A stretch of DNA of 45,865 nucleotides from Streptomyces sp. rh34 (GCF_002551245.1 NZ_NTGZ01000024.1:1-45865); one strand, 5' to 3'. Numbered from the stretch's first letter, positions 18,568-27,738 are shown. Translations and numbers: made by a program. The notes: generated from the letters alone by a model not told the origin.

Positions 18568-20189
18568 CCGCCACCCCTGAGCCCGTCGCGCCGGTCCGCG
18601 AGTGGGAGTACGTGATCGTCGGTGCGGGCTCCGCCGGAGCTGTGACCGCCGCCCGGCTCGCCGCCCGGGACGCCGGGGACGTCCTGCTCCTGGAGGCCGG
18701 CGAGGACCAGCCGCGCCCCCGGCACCGTTCCCACCCCCTGGCCGACGCCGGCCGTCTCGTACTGGCCGGCCACAACTGGGACTACCGCGCCAATCTGCGT
18801 ACCAGCGACAGCAGTTGGGAGGAGGTGATCCAGGGCCGCGCCGGTGGCCGCGCGGCGGCCCGGGCCCTGTGGGAGCGTTTCCCCTATCAGCTCGGCAAGG
18901 TCGTCGGCGGCGGTTCCGCCGTCAACGGCGCCATCGCCCTGCGGGGGCTGCCGCGCGACTTCGCCGCCTGGGAGGCGGGCGGCAACCCGGACTGGTCGTG
19001 GGAGCAGGTGCTGCCGTTCTACAAGGACATCGAGAACGACGCCGACTTCCCCGGCCGCCTGCACGGGGACAGCGGACCGCTGCCGATCCGCCGCACCCCG
19101 CGCGAACAGGTGCACCGGCTGGACGCGGCCTTCTGGGAGGAGTGCAACCGCCAGGGCGTCGCCGACCTCCCGGACCTCAACGCCGGTCTGGATGCCGGAG
19201 TCGGCCCGATCCCCGGCAACGCCGTGGACGGCGAACGCATCGACGCCTCCACCGCCTTCCTGGCCGGCGTCCGTGACCTGCCCAACCTCCACCTGCGCAC
19301 AGGTGTCCGGGTCACCCGGCTGCTGTTCGAGAAGGACCGGGCCGTCGGCGTGGAAGCCGAGATCGACGGCACGCTCACCACGATCCGGGCCCGGAACGTT
19401 CTGCTGACCGCCGGTGCGGTGGGCACGCCCGTGATCCTTCAGCGCTCCGGCGTCGGCGGCGCCGGACTGCTCCGGTCCCTCGGCATCACCCCCGTCGTGG
19501 ACCTGCCCGGGGTCGGCCGTGACCTGGTGGACCACCCGTCGGTGGTCATCTGGTCCAAGCCGGCCGACGGGGTCTGCACGCCCGGCCTGCCCTGGCGGCA
19601 GGTGGCGGCCCGCATGAGCAGCGGTTTCGACGACGACGTCGACGTCCAGGTGGGCCTTCTCAACAACGTGGAGAGCCACACCATCCCCGGCTTCGTCGAC
19701 CGTCTCGGCTGGCCGCTCGTCGTCGGCATCTCGGTGATGCTGATGCGCCCGCGCTCCCGGGGCCGGGTCTACCTCGACAGCGCCGACCCGCAGGCCGCGC
19801 CCGTCATCGAGCTGGGCCTGGGCACCGATACCGAGGACGTGGATCGGCTGTGCCACGGCGTCCGCCGGGCCTGGAGTTTCCTGCGCTCGCCCGGTCTCTC
19901 CGGCAGCCTGACCCGGACCCAGTTCTGGAGCGACCGGATGGTCGCCAACGACGGCGTACTGCGCAGCGGAGTCCGTCACATCATGAACCCCGGCTGGCAC
20001 GCCGCCGGTTCGTGCCGGATGGGCCCGGAGAGCGACCCGTGGGCGGTCGCGGACCAGGAAGGCCGTGTGCACGGCATCCGGAACCTGCGGATCGCCGACG
20101 CCTCGCTCTTCCCGGTCATCCCCAGCGCGCCCACCAACCTGACCACCCTGATGCTGGCCGAGAAGCTGGCCCGGAGCACGAAGGAGTGA
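18564..20189 (+). CDS. hlmD: GMC-family FAD oxidoreductase (HlmD-like)
   Basis: A 541-residue glucose-methanol-choline oxidoreductase: the N-terminal dinucleotide motif YVIVGAGSAGAVTAARLAAR, the GMC signature region LGKVVGGGSAVNGAIALRGLP, GAVGTPVILQRSGVG, and the active-site His in WHAAGSCRMG near the C-terminus, with PTNLTT as the second catalytic segment. GTG 18564 overlaps the NRPS stop (GTGA), so translation is coupled. In the holomycin pathway a GMC enzyme is proposed to perform one or more of the two-electron oxidations that convert the Cys-Cys intermediate into the bicyclic ene-dithiol; the exact step is not assigned here. Confidence 0.92.
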
Positions 20190-20191
20190 AG

Positions 20192-20941
20192 GTGCAGTCA
20201 GTACCCAGCCCCCCACTGCGGCTCTACTGCTTTCCGCACGCCGGGGCGACTTCGCTGGTTTACCGGGCGTGGCAGGCCCAGAGCGAGCCGCACCTCCTGG
20301 TCCGGGGCGTGGACGCACCGGGCCGGGGCACCCGCCGCCGGGAGCGGAAGGCCGCGGGATTCCACGCCCTCGTACGGTCCATGGCCGAGCCGGTCGTGGC
20401 CGATCTGCTGGCCGAACGGGAACGGACCCCCGGCGTACGCTGGGCCACCTTCGGTCACAGCTTCGGCGCGACGATGGCCCTGGCGGTGGCCGCGGAGGTG
20501 GTCCGCCAGGTCGGTGCGGCGCCGGAGCGGGCCGTGCTGTCCGCGGCGATTCCGCCCCGGCTCCAGCGACCGGGAACGCTGCTCGACTCCGTACCCGACG
20601 AGGAACTGCTGGCCAGGACCGCCGCCGACGGGGGAACGCCGTCCGCCGTGCTCGCCGATCCGACGATGAGCCGCATCCTGCTGCGGATGCTCCGGGAGGA
20701 CGACGCCGTACGGGCCGAGTTCGCCGAGGAGGCCTCCGGGCTGCGGGTGGACTTCCCGCTCACCCTGATCGCCGCCCGTCAGGACGTGCACGCCCCGCCG
20801 GAGAAGGTCTGGCAGTGGTCCCCCTGCACCTCGGCCCCCGTCCGCCGGGTCGCCATCGACGGCGGTCACTTCGCGGCGGTACAGCGCCCCAAGGAAACCC
20901 TGACCACCATCGTCGACGACACCGACCCCGGGAAGGGGTGA
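20192..20941 (+). CDS. hlmC: Type II thioesterase (HlmC-like), intact triad
   Basis: A 249-residue alpha/beta hydrolase of the external thioesterase family: LYCFPHAGATSLVYRAW at the N-terminus, the nucleophile elbow G-H-S-F-G with Ser90, Asp in RQDVHAP and His in GGHFA. GTG 20192 begins two bases after the previous stop, with AAGGAG at 20181-20186. Because the NRPS has no releasing domain, this enzyme may release the peptide or clear mis-primed carrier protein. Corresponds to the thioesterase beside the acyl-CoA dehydrogenase in the holomycin cluster. Confidence 0.92.
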   Translation: MQSVPSPPLRLYCFPHAGATSLVYRAWQAQSEPHLLVRGVDAPGRGTRRRERKAAGFHALVRSMAEPVVADLLAERERTPGVRWATFGHSFGATMALAVAAEVVRQVGAAPERAVLSAAIPPRLQRPGTLLDSVPDEELLARTAADGGTPSAVLADPTMSRILLRMLREDDAVRAEFAEEASGLRVDFPLTLIAARQDVHAPPEKVWQWSPCTSAPVRRVAIDGGHFAAVQRPKETLTTIVDDTDPGKG

Positions 20942-20945
20942 CCGC

Positions 20946-22088
20946 GTGGCACGCAGCAGGTACGAGGCGGAGCACGAGCAGTTCCGGACGACGTGCCGGG
21001 AGTTCCTCCATCGCGAGGTCGTGCCGCACCACGCCCGGTGGGAGCGGGAGGGCATCGTCGACCGTGAGGTGTGGCGCAAGGCCGGGCGGACGGGGCTCCT
21101 CGGCATCGGCGTGGACCCCGCGTACGGCGGGGGCGGCGAGCCCGACTACCGCTACCCCGCGGTGTTCTCGCAGGAGATCATGTGGGCCCGCGCGACCGCG
21201 CCGGGCTTCGTGGCGCACAACGACGTCATCGCCACCTATCTCGCCGGGCGGACCACCGAGGAGCAGCGCAAACGATGGCTGCCGGGGCTCTGTTCGGGTG
21301 AGCTGATCGCGGCGATCGCGATGAGCGAGCCCGACGCCGGCTCCAACGTCGCCGACATCCGCACCACCGCGCGCCGCGACGGTGACTCCTACGTCCTCAA
21401 CGGGCAGAAGACGTTCATCACCAACGGTGAGAACGCCGACGTCGTCGTGGTCGCCGTCAAGACCGCCCCCGACCGAGGCGCGCAGGGCATCAGTCTGATG
21501 GTGGTGGAACGCGGCACGCCCGGGTTCACCCGCGGGCGGCGCATGGAGAAGCTGGGCTGGCACGCCAGCGACACCTGCGAGCTGTTCTTCGACGACTGCC
21601 GGGTGCCGGCCGAGAACCTGATCGGCAAGGAGAACGCCGGTCTCGCCTACATGATGGCCGGGCTGCCCCGGGAGCGACTGAGCATCGCCACCGTGGCGGT
21701 GGGCGCCATCGAGCGGATGCTCGCGGACACGCTGGAGTACGCCAAGACCCGCGAGGCGTTCGGCCAGACCATCGGCAGCTTCCAGCACACCCGCTTCCAA
21801 CTGGCCACGATGGACACCGAGCTGACGGTCGCCCAGGTGTTCCTCGATCACTGTGTCGCCGAACTCAACGCCGGACGGCTCTCGGTGACGCACGCCGCGA
21901 AGGTGAAGTGGTGGACGACGGAGCTCCAGGTGGACATCGCGAACCGTTGCCTCCAGATCCACGGCGGCTACGGGTATCTGAAGGAAAGCGCGATCTCCCG
22001 GGAGTGGGCCAACAGCCGGGTGCAGACGATCTACGGTGGGACGACGGAAGTGATGAAGGAGCTGATCGGGCGGTCCCTGGGCCTCTGA
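20946..22088 (+). CDS. hlmB: Acyl-CoA dehydrogenase (HlmB-like)
   Basis: A 380-residue acyl-CoA dehydrogenase with the family signatures AIAMSEPDAGSNVADIRTTA and LNGQKTFITNGENADVVVVA, and the C-terminal QIHGGYGYLKESAISREWAN. The MCAD-type catalytic Glu position (Y-E-G-T) is Gly here (IYGGTTE), but LPRERLSIA supplies a Glu where isovaleryl-CoA dehydrogenase has its base. In dithiolopyrrolone pathways it is proposed to desaturate a cysteinyl residue held on the carrier protein. Last gene of the NRPS operon; GTG 20946 is four bases after the thioesterase stop, and a strong terminator follows. Confidence 0.93.
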   Translation: MARSRYEAEHEQFRTTCREFLHREVVPHHARWEREGIVDREVWRKAGRTGLLGIGVDPAYGGGGEPDYRYPAVFSQEIMWARATAPGFVAHNDVIATYLAGRTTEEQRKRWLPGLCSGELIAAIAMSEPDAGSNVADIRTTARRDGDSYVLNGQKTFITNGENADVVVVAVKTAPDRGAQGISLMVVERGTPGFTRGRRMEKLGWHASDTCELFFDDCRVPAENLIGKENAGLAYMMAGLPRERLSIATVAVGAIERMLADTLEYAKTREAFGQTIGSFQHTRFQLATMDTELTVAQVFLDHCVAELNAGRLSVTHAAKVKWWTTELQVDIANRCLQIHGGYGYLKESAISREWANSRVQTIYGGTTEVMKELIGRSLGL

Positions 22089-22123
22089 AACAGTCCGTGG
22101 GCACAGCCCCGGAAGCACCCGCG

Positions 22124-22154
22124 CCCCGTCCCCGGCCCCGAGCCGGGGACGGGG
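22124..22154 (+). terminator. Terminator of the NRPS operon
   Basis: Perfect 13-bp stem (22124-22136 and 22142-22154; CCCCGTCCCCGGC and its complement) with a 5-base loop, just upstream of the regulator promoter. Confidence 0.8.
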
Positions 22155-22166
22155 TGTTGCCGAACC

Positions 22167-22206
22167 GGCACCGTCGGTTGCGATTCCCGGATTCAGTCGG
22201 TCTAAT
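22167..22206 (+). promoter_or_regulatory. Operator and leaderless promoter of the XRE-cupin regulator
   Basis: Operator GGCACC-GTCG-GTTGCG (22167-22182), -35 TTGCGA (22178-22183), 17-base spacer, -10 TCTAAT (22201-22206). The start predicted 7 bases downstream is 22213, the first base of the GTG start codon. An extra half-site, GTTGCC, lies at 22156-22161. Confidence 0.65.
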
Positions 22207-22212
22207 GACGGC

Positions 22213-22815
22213 GTGGAGCAGTCCTCGACCATCACCCAGGCCCTGTCCGCTGTCGGACCCCGGCTCAAGCGGGTGCGCACAGCGCGCGGTGTCACCCTCG
22301 CCGCCCTGTCGCAGGCCACCGGCATCTCGAAGAGCACGCTGTCCCGCCTCGAATCGGGGCAGCGCCGCCCCAGTCTCGAACTGCTGCTGCCCATCGCCCA
22401 GGCCCACCAGGTCCCGCTCGACGAACTGGTCGGCGCCCCGGAGGTGGGCGATCCGCGCGTGCGGCTCAAGCCGCACGCGGTGAACGGCAACACCGTCCTG
22501 CCGCTGACCCGTCAGCCCGGTCCGCTGCAGAGCTACAAGATGGTCCTGCCGGCGAGCCGCGCCACCCCGGAGCTGTGCACCCACGAGGGGTACGAGTGGC
22601 TGTACGTGCTCTCCGGGCGGCTGCGTCTGGTCCTGGCCGACCACGACATCGTGCTCGACCCCGGCGAGGTGGCCGAGTTCGAGACGCGGCTGCCGCACTG
22701 GTTCGGCAGCACCGGGGACGGCCCGGTCGAGGTCCTGAGCCTCTTCGGGCAGCAGGGCGAGAGGATGCACATAAGAGCCCGGCCGACACGCCGGACGCCC
22801 GCCTCCGGCACCTGA
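22213..22815 (+). CDS. XRE-family regulator with C-terminal cupin domain
   Basis: A 200-residue regulator: helix-turn-helix (about 12-66; RGVTLAALSQATGISKSTLS) and a C-terminal cupin barrel (about 105-185; THEGYEWLYVLSGRLRLVL, LDPGEVAEFETRLPHWFGS). Proteins of this type repress small regulons and respond to a ligand or metal held in the cupin. GTG 22213 coincides with the predicted transcription start and no Shine-Dalgarno precedes it, so the mRNA is probably leaderless. It sits between the NRPS operon and the convergent dithiol oxidase gene. Its own promoter and those of the oxidase, exporter and methyltransferase carry the same palindrome, so it is the simplest candidate for their repressor; the inducing ligand might be the dithiolopyrrolone. 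Binding is inference. Confidence 0.88.
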   Translation: MEQSSTITQALSAVGPRLKRVRTARGVTLAALSQATGISKSTLSRLESGQRRPSLELLLPIAQAHQVPLDELVGAPEVGDPRVRLKPHAVNGNTVLPLTRQPGPLQSYKMVLPASRATPELCTHEGYEWLYVLSGRLRLVLADHDIVLDPGEVAEFETRLPHWFGSTGDGPVEVLSLFGQQGERMHIRARPTRRTPASGT

Positions 22816-22867
22816 GCCGGGGCGGGCGTGGGGCGAACACGGAGGTGTGAGTCTCCGGTCGGGCCAC

Positions 22868-23860
22868 TCAGGACGCGGGCACGGGCGCTTCCGTCGACCG
22901 GTCGGCGGAAGCCCGGTGCTCGGCGAGAGCGCGCTCGATCTCCTCGTCCACCAGGTCGTGGTTGAGGGCGAAGGCCGCGGCGGCACCCATACCGGCCGCC
23001 GTGACGGCCTGGGCGCGCGAGTCCACCACGTTGCCGACGGCCCACAGGCCGGGGCGGCTCGTGCGGCCCGCCCGGTCCGTGACCAGCCAGCCCTGCTCGT
23101 TCTTCTCGCAGCCGAGCCCGTCGAAGGCCCCGTCGTTCGGAGTCATCTTCGGGAAGAGGAACACGCCGGCGCACTCCAGCGTCCGCCCGTCGGTGAGTTC
23201 CACCGCGTTGAGCCGGCCGTCCTTGGCGAGCAGGGTGGACACCGTCCCCTCGGCCACCTCGACCCCCCGCGCGTCCATCCGCTCCCGCTCCTCGTCGGTG
23301 AGCGGCCGACCGTGCGGGACGTACGTGATGTGGCTCGACCACTGGCGCAGCAGCAGAGCCTGCCCGGGGGACGCGGGGTGGACACCGAGCACGACGATCG
23401 GCTGGTCACGGACCTCGTAGCCGTGGCAGTACGGGCAGAAGTGCACGTCCTGCCCCCACATGGCGCGCACGCCGGGAAGGTCGGGCAGCTCGTCGTGCAG
23501 CCCCGTGGCGAGCACGACGTGACGGGCGTCCAGCGTCGCGCCTCCGGCGAGCCGCACCACGTACCCCCCGGTCTCCGCGGCCTCCACCTGATCGACCCGG
23601 CCGTCGACGTGGACCGCGCCGTAGCGCGCTATCTCCGCACGGCCGACCTCCAGCACGGTGAGCGGGGGGACACCGTCGCGCGAGAGGAAGCTGTGCATAT
23701 GGGCCGAGGGAGCGTTGCGGGGCTCCCCGGCGTCGACGACGGCGACGGTTCGACGGGCCCGGGCGAGAACGAGCGCTGCGTTCAGTCCGCCCGCCCCGCC
23801 ACCTATCACAATGACGTCATACGAAGTCCGGGTGTTCGTGGTGTTGTTGGCGCCGGTCAT
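22868..23860 (-). CDS. hlmI: Thioredoxin-reductase-like dithiol oxidase (HlmI-like)
   Basis: A 330-residue flavoprotein: FAD motif VIVIGGGAGGLNAALVLA near the N-terminus, redox-active C142-P-Y-C145 (FCPYCHGYE) and GLWAVGNVVD near the C-terminus. The place where true thioredoxin reductases carry an NADPH-binding GxGxxA reads VVLGVHPASPGQA, so NADPH use is doubtful. That is what is known of the O2-dependent dithiol oxidases HlmI (holomycin) and GliT (gliotoxin), which close the product disulfide and protect the host. ATG 23860 has GGAGGTGA. It lies convergent to the XRE-cupin gene and its promoter has the shared operator. Likely roles: last step of biosynthesis and self-resistance. Confidence 0.9.
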   Translation of the reverse strand: MTGANNTTNTRTSYDVIVIGGGAGGLNAALVLARARRTVAVVDAGEPRNAPSAHMHSFLSRDGVPPLTVLEVGRAEIARYGAVHVDGRVDQVEAAETGGYVVRLAGGATLDARHVVLATGLHDELPDLPGVRAMWGQDVHFCPYCHGYEVRDQPIVVLGVHPASPGQALLLRQWSSHITYVPHGRPLTDEERERMDARGVEVAEGTVSTLLAKDGRLNAVELTDGRTLECAGVFLFPKMTPNDGAFDGLGCEKNEQGWLVTDRAGRTSRPGLWAVGNVVDSRAQAVTAAGMGAAAAFALNHDLVDEEIERALAEHRASADRSTEAPVPAS

Positions 23861-23879
23861 GGCGATCACCTCCGCCGCA

Positions 23880-23919
23880 AGGGTGCGGTGCGGACCCCCA
23901 CCGCGCAATCTTTGTTGCC
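23880..23919 (-). promoter_or_regulatory. Operator and promoter of the dithiol oxidase gene
   Basis: On the minus strand: operator GGCAAC-AAAG-ATTGCG (23919 to 23904), -35 TTGCGC (23908 to 23903), 17-base spacer, weak -10 CACCCT (23885 to 23880). Geometry is the same as at 7179, 9914 and 22167. Confidence 0.6.
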
Positions 23920-24126
23920 GTTTCCGGAACACGGCCGCGGCCCCGGGCCGAGCAGCCCCGCGTCGCCTCGACGCTCAGCCTTTCCCGGCCGTACTCACCG
24001 GAACGGTCGTCATCTCGCATCCCGGCTCACCTCCGCTCGCGCGGAGAGAACGCCGGCTCGCGCGCCTGGATAACGCCGCCCGCGCCCCCGGAGGAGAAGG
24101 CCGGCAGACGCGGAGTCGCCGCCGCC

Positions 24127-24795
24127 TCACTGGGCCGCGGGCCACGGCGGCACAGCCGTGCTCGGCCGCCGGGCGCTCCGTTCGGCCACGTAGCCCCCGA
24201 TCCCCAAGCCGATTCCGACCAGGGTCAGCAGGAGCCCCAGGACTCCGAGCGTCCCCGAAGCCGCCGGCGCGGCGAGACCCTTGTGCACGCGCCCGAGCAC
24301 CCCGGAGTCCGCGACACTGCCCGACTGCTCGTCGAGGAAGAACCGCGAGTCGTTGGAGTTCCCCCGGTGATCGCCCAGCAGGAAGAGCCGCCCGTCCGGC
24401 ACCCGCACGTCGTACGGCCCGGTCGCCGGGTTCACCTCGCCGCGCATCAGATACGGCTCGTCGACCGGTTTGCCGTTCACCGTGATCCGATGTCCGTCGC
24501 ACACCACGTGATCACCGGTCATCCCGATGACCCGCTGCAGGACCGGACCGCCCTCATAGCGATGGGGCACATCGACGAGCACGACATCACCCCTGCGCAC
24601 CTCGTCCGCGTCGATGCGCTCGATGACCAGCCGGTCCCCCTGGTGGTAGGTGGGCTCCATCGCCTCGCTCATGACGGTGGCCCCCTGGTAGTGCGTGAAG
24701 AAGTACCCGATGCCTCCTACCGCCAGGAGTAGTCCGAGTGGCACCAGTACCCGGGCCGCGACTCTCAGGCCGCGGCCCGCTCCTTGCTGCTGCAT
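24127..24795 (-). CDS. Type I signal peptidase homologue lacking catalytic Ser and Lys
   Basis: A 222-residue S26-family protein with an N-terminal membrane segment (VLVPLGLLLAVGGIGYFF), the peptidase core, LFLLGDHRGNSNDSRFF (the conserved GDNxxxSxDSR box, with His for Asn) and a C-terminal membrane segment (LGVLGLLLTLVGIGLGIGGYV). The nucleophile motif S-M-x-P-T reads A45-M-E-P-T (SEAMEPTY), and the general-base Lys of K-R-V-I-G is Gln87 (LQRVIGMTGD). Both catalytic residues are therefore replaced, and a normal preprotein-cleaving activity is not expected. Start ATG 24795 has GGAAGG upstream; an in-frame GTG/ATG extension to 24879 lacks this. It lies near a secreted-protein gene on the same strand. 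It could be a pseudo-protease or use a different dyad. Confidence 0.8.
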   Translation of the reverse strand: MQQQGAGRGLRVAARVLVPLGLLLAVGGIGYFFTHYQGATVMSEAMEPTYHQGDRLVIERIDADEVRRGDVVLVDVPHRYEGGPVLQRVIGMTGDHVVCDGHRITVNGKPVDEPYLMRGEVNPATGPYDVRVPDGRLFLLGDHRGNSNDSRFFLDEQSGSVADSGVLGRVHKGLAAPAASGTLGVLGLLLTLVGIGLGIGGYVAERSARRPSTAVPPWPAAQ

Positions 24796-24963
24796 GAACA
24801 CCTTCCCTTGAAACGCCCCGGGCCGGGCGGACCAGTGGAGGCCAGGCGGTTCCGGGACGGAAACGCACCTCACCCTCAAGGCCGCACAGGACGTTGAAGC
24901 CCTTGGCGCGCTTGATGCTTACACGAACAGGACGGGCCCGGCCGGGCCGGGCCCGCCACAGGG

Positions 24964-25884
24964 TCAGGACCTGACGAGCGTGATGTCGTCGCTCTGGAAG
25001 TCGGTGACGCTCACCGGATAGTCGCGGTCGTCCGCACGGGCCAGCCCCCGGAGCACGGCGGTGCCGGGCTGGAAGGAGACGGTGGGGTCGATGTTGCTGG
25101 TGAAGGACGTGGTCCACGGGGCCGGGGTGCCGGGCTCGCAGACAACGATCAGGTTCTCGTGCGAGCCGGTCGCCGTCCCGTGCTTCTGCGTCTGGTAGGC
25201 GCTGACGTCGATGCTGATGCGGGCCGGCTTGTTGCACGTGGTGGTGCCGCCGACGGTGATCTCACCGGTGCGGGTGGCCACCGGACCCGTGGTGTTGAGC
25301 TGCACGCCGACGGCGAGTTCCGCGGGCGGCTCGGGCATACGGGCGTGGAGCTCGCCGCGCACGGGCAGCGTGGATCCGCTGCAGGTCCGCTCGAAGGCGG
25401 CGTCGATCTCACGGATGTAGCCGTGGGGCCCGTAGACGATGTGCGAGATGGTGAAGGAACCGGTGCCGCTCTCGCAGTACCTGTCGGTCACGCTGAACTG
25501 CAGTTGGGGGTCCTCGGGCCCGGCCTCGGGCCAACTGCGGGCGTTGGAGTAGGTGGTGCCGGCCACGAGCTTCTGGCCGTAAGGGGCTGACATGGACAGG
25601 GCCCAGCGCTCACCCTCGGGCGTGACGACCGTAGCGCCCACAGCGGACTCCGAGGTCGGCCCGGAGATGTCGAACATCTCCGTCGTCTCGGGGGTATGGA
25701 CGTGGGACTGCCCGCCGGATATGTACTCACCCGGCTCACCGCTGAAGCTGAGTGATCCCGTCACCGCTTCATGGGCGTGCGCCGTGCCCGTGAACGGGGC
25801 CGTCGTCACCGCCAGTGCGAATGCCGCTGTCAGGACGGCCGCCGTACGGGCCACGTTACGGCCCAGGATGCTGCTTCCTGTCAT
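24964..25884 (-). CDS. Secreted protein of unknown function
   Basis: A 306-residue protein with a Sec-type signal peptide (VARTAAVLTAAFALAVTT, cleavage near AHAHEA). The mature part is rich in Ser, Thr, Gly and beta-prone stretches, with cysteines at DRYCESG, ERTCSGS, TTTCNKP and VVCEPG that could form two disulfides. I recognise no domain. ATG 25884 has GAGGGAGC upstream. It is upstream of the signal-peptidase homologue on the same strand (168-base gap), possibly co-transcribed. Confidence 0.75.
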   Translation of the reverse strand: MTGSSILGRNVARTAAVLTAAFALAVTTAPFTGTAHAHEAVTGSLSFSGEPGEYISGGQSHVHTPETTEMFDISGPTSESAVGATVVTPEGERWALSMSAPYGQKLVAGTTYSNARSWPEAGPEDPQLQFSVTDRYCESGTGSFTISHIVYGPHGYIREIDAAFERTCSGSTLPVRGELHARMPEPPAELAVGVQLNTTGPVATRTGEITVGGTTTCNKPARISIDVSAYQTQKHGTATGSHENLIVVCEPGTPAPWTTSFTSNIDPTVSFQPGTAVLRGLARADDRDYPVSVTDFQSDDITLVRS

Positions 25885-26248
25885 GATGCTCCCTCATACG
25901 AATGGTCCCGGTCCCCACGACCGGACTGTGATCACGGCGGCGCACACCCGTCACATGGGCGGCCTGAAAGGTCCAGCGCCTACCTGCTGCGAAACGTCAC
26001 AGGGCCTACGGATCCGGAGCCGGCCCGGGCCATCCCTCACCTGCTACCGGGCGAGCCGACGACGCACGGCTGCTCACCCTGCTCCGGCACGGCACCAGGG
26101 CGCGTCGTCACCGGCACGGCCGACGATGTGTCAGTGGTGCCGCCTAGTTTGTTGGTCACGACGGGTGGTCGGGGAGATCCGACCGCCTTGTCCGTCACGC
26201 CCTGCGCGGAAACGGTCCGCGTAGGGCGAAGAGGAGGGGACCACAGAG
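25885..26248. other. Divergent intergenic region between two secreted-protein genes
   Basis: A 364-base region holding the divergent promoters of the two secreted proteins. I see no strong operator or convincing -35/-10 pair; a TAGTTT at 26144-26149 might be a weak -10 for the plus-strand gene. Short frames here look accidental. Confidence 0.4.
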
Positions 26249-27646
26249 ATGAAGACTCGACGACGAGTGGGCCGGGCTGCGCTCACCGCGGCCCTGGGGC
26301 TGTCGCTCCTGGGTGTCGGAGCACCCGCCGCGAGCGCGGACACCAACAGCGGCGCACTGCCGATCAGCTCGTACAAGGACATCGTGGTCGACGGCGTCCA
26401 TCAGCACGTCTTCCTCAGCGACCCGGTCGGCGGCAGCGTCCTGGTGACCGACTACCAGGGCCAGGTCGTACAGCGTATCGACGGTGCGGCCGGCGCCTGG
26501 GGGCTCGCCCTCTCCGCGGACTCCGGGACGCTCTACGTGGCGTTGCGGGATGCCGGGGCGATCGCCGCCGTGGACACCGCCACCCTGCGGGAGACCGCGC
26601 GGTTCGACACCGGCACCGGTGCGGGCGTGTACGCCGGCCCCACCTCGCTGGCGACGGCCGGCGGGCAGCTCTGGTTCGGCTATGCCAAGGACACCTGGAC
26701 GGGCGCGCTCGGCTCCGTGGACCTCTCGGACACCGAGCCGAAGGTCACTCTGGACCACGTCATGGACGATTTCGGGGGCTTCCCGCACCTGGTCGCCTCC
26801 CCGGCGGACCCGGACCTCCTGGTGGCCGCCGAGGCCGACGGCAACTCGGTGGCCGTCGCGTTGTACGACGTGGGCTCCGGGCAGGCCGAGCGGCGTGAGC
26901 AGAAGGTCGGCCCCGGCCCTCAGGGATGCTCCAGCCTGCAGGACCTCTCCCTGACGCCGGACGCGCGGCAGGTGGTCGTCTCCTGCGCCGAGCCCGACAT
27001 GCACCAGGTCTTCAGCACCACGGACCTGTCCCACCAGGGCCAGTACGCGGTCGACGGCAACCCCGTCGCGGTGGCCGTCGCCCCGGACGGCACGATAGCC
27101 ACCGGTACCCACGCCGGCGGCGGACAGCCGGACGTCTCGCTCTTCACGCCGGGTGAGGAGGCGGCGTTCAAGAACTGGGACCTCCCGGCGACCTCGGACG
27201 AGTTGTACGCGCCCGAGGACACGCTCCGCTCGGCGGGCCTGGCCTGGGCGCCCGACGGCGGGCGTCTTTTCGCGGTCACCGAGATCGGCGCGAGCCACCC
27301 CACGTCCGTGGGGCTGCGGGTCCTGGACATGCCGCAGGTCGCCACCAGCCTCACCCTCACGGCACCCGCCACCTCACCGCGCAACCACGACCTGACGCTG
27401 ACGGGCCGTGTGGTCTCGCCGGTTCCTCTCGCGGCGGACAGCACCGTCGACGTCATACGGCTCGACGACCCCGCGCTCGGCGAGGGCACCCACATCGGCA
27501 CTGCCCCCGTGGCCGCCGACGGCACCTTCAGCTTCGTCGACCTGCCCCGCGCGAAGGGCTCCGTGCAGTACACCGCGCACTATTACGGTGACGCCCGGCA
27601 CGCCTACTCGTACGGCTCGGTCACGGTGGACATCGTCTCGGACTGA
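26249..27646 (+). CDS. Secreted beta-propeller protein with C-terminal Ig-like domain
   Basis: A 465-residue exported protein. The signal peptide (RRRVGRAALTAALGLSLLGVG, cleavage near ASADT) is followed by repeats of YncE/NHL-like blades (VVDGVHQHVFLSDPVGGSVL, WGLALSADSGTLYVALRDAG, GNPVAVAVAPDGTIATGTHA, GLAWAPDGGRLFAV) and, from about 365, an Ig-like domain (TSLTLTAPATSPRNHDLTLT ... VQYTAHYYGDARHAYSYGSV). Such proteins are often cell-surface or extracellular binding proteins; no enzyme motif is seen. ATG 26249 has GAGGAGGGG upstream. Confidence 0.8.
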   Translation: MKTRRRVGRAALTAALGLSLLGVGAPAASADTNSGALPISSYKDIVVDGVHQHVFLSDPVGGSVLVTDYQGQVVQRIDGAAGAWGLALSADSGTLYVALRDAGAIAAVDTATLRETARFDTGTGAGVYAGPTSLATAGGQLWFGYAKDTWTGALGSVDLSDTEPKVTLDHVMDDFGGFPHLVASPADPDLLVAAEADGNSVAVALYDVGSGQAERREQKVGPGPQGCSSLQDLSLTPDARQVVVSCAEPDMHQVFSTTDLSHQGQYAVDGNPVAVAVAPDGTIATGTHAGGGQPDVSLFTPGEEAAFKNWDLPATSDELYAPEDTLRSAGLAWAPDGGRLFAVTEIGASHPTSVGLRVLDMPQVATSLTLTAPATSPRNHDLTLTGRVVSPVPLAADSTVDVIRLDDPALGEGTHIGTAPVAADGTFSFVDLPRAKGSVQYTAHYYGDARHAYSYGSVTVDIVSD

Positions 27647-27671
27647 CCGCTGGCGGGCTCAAAGTCCCAGA

Positions 27672-27732
27672 GACGCCGCCGCACCCCTCCCTGACCCGCT
27701 GAGCCGCAGGTCAGACGGGGTGCGGCGGCGTC
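27672..27732. terminator. Bidirectional terminator
   Basis: Perfect 16-bp stem (27672-27687 and 27717-27732; GACGCCGCCGCACCCC and its complement), with an inner CTGACC/GGTCAG pair, between convergent genes. Confidence 0.8.
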
Positions 27733-27738
27733 CTCCTG

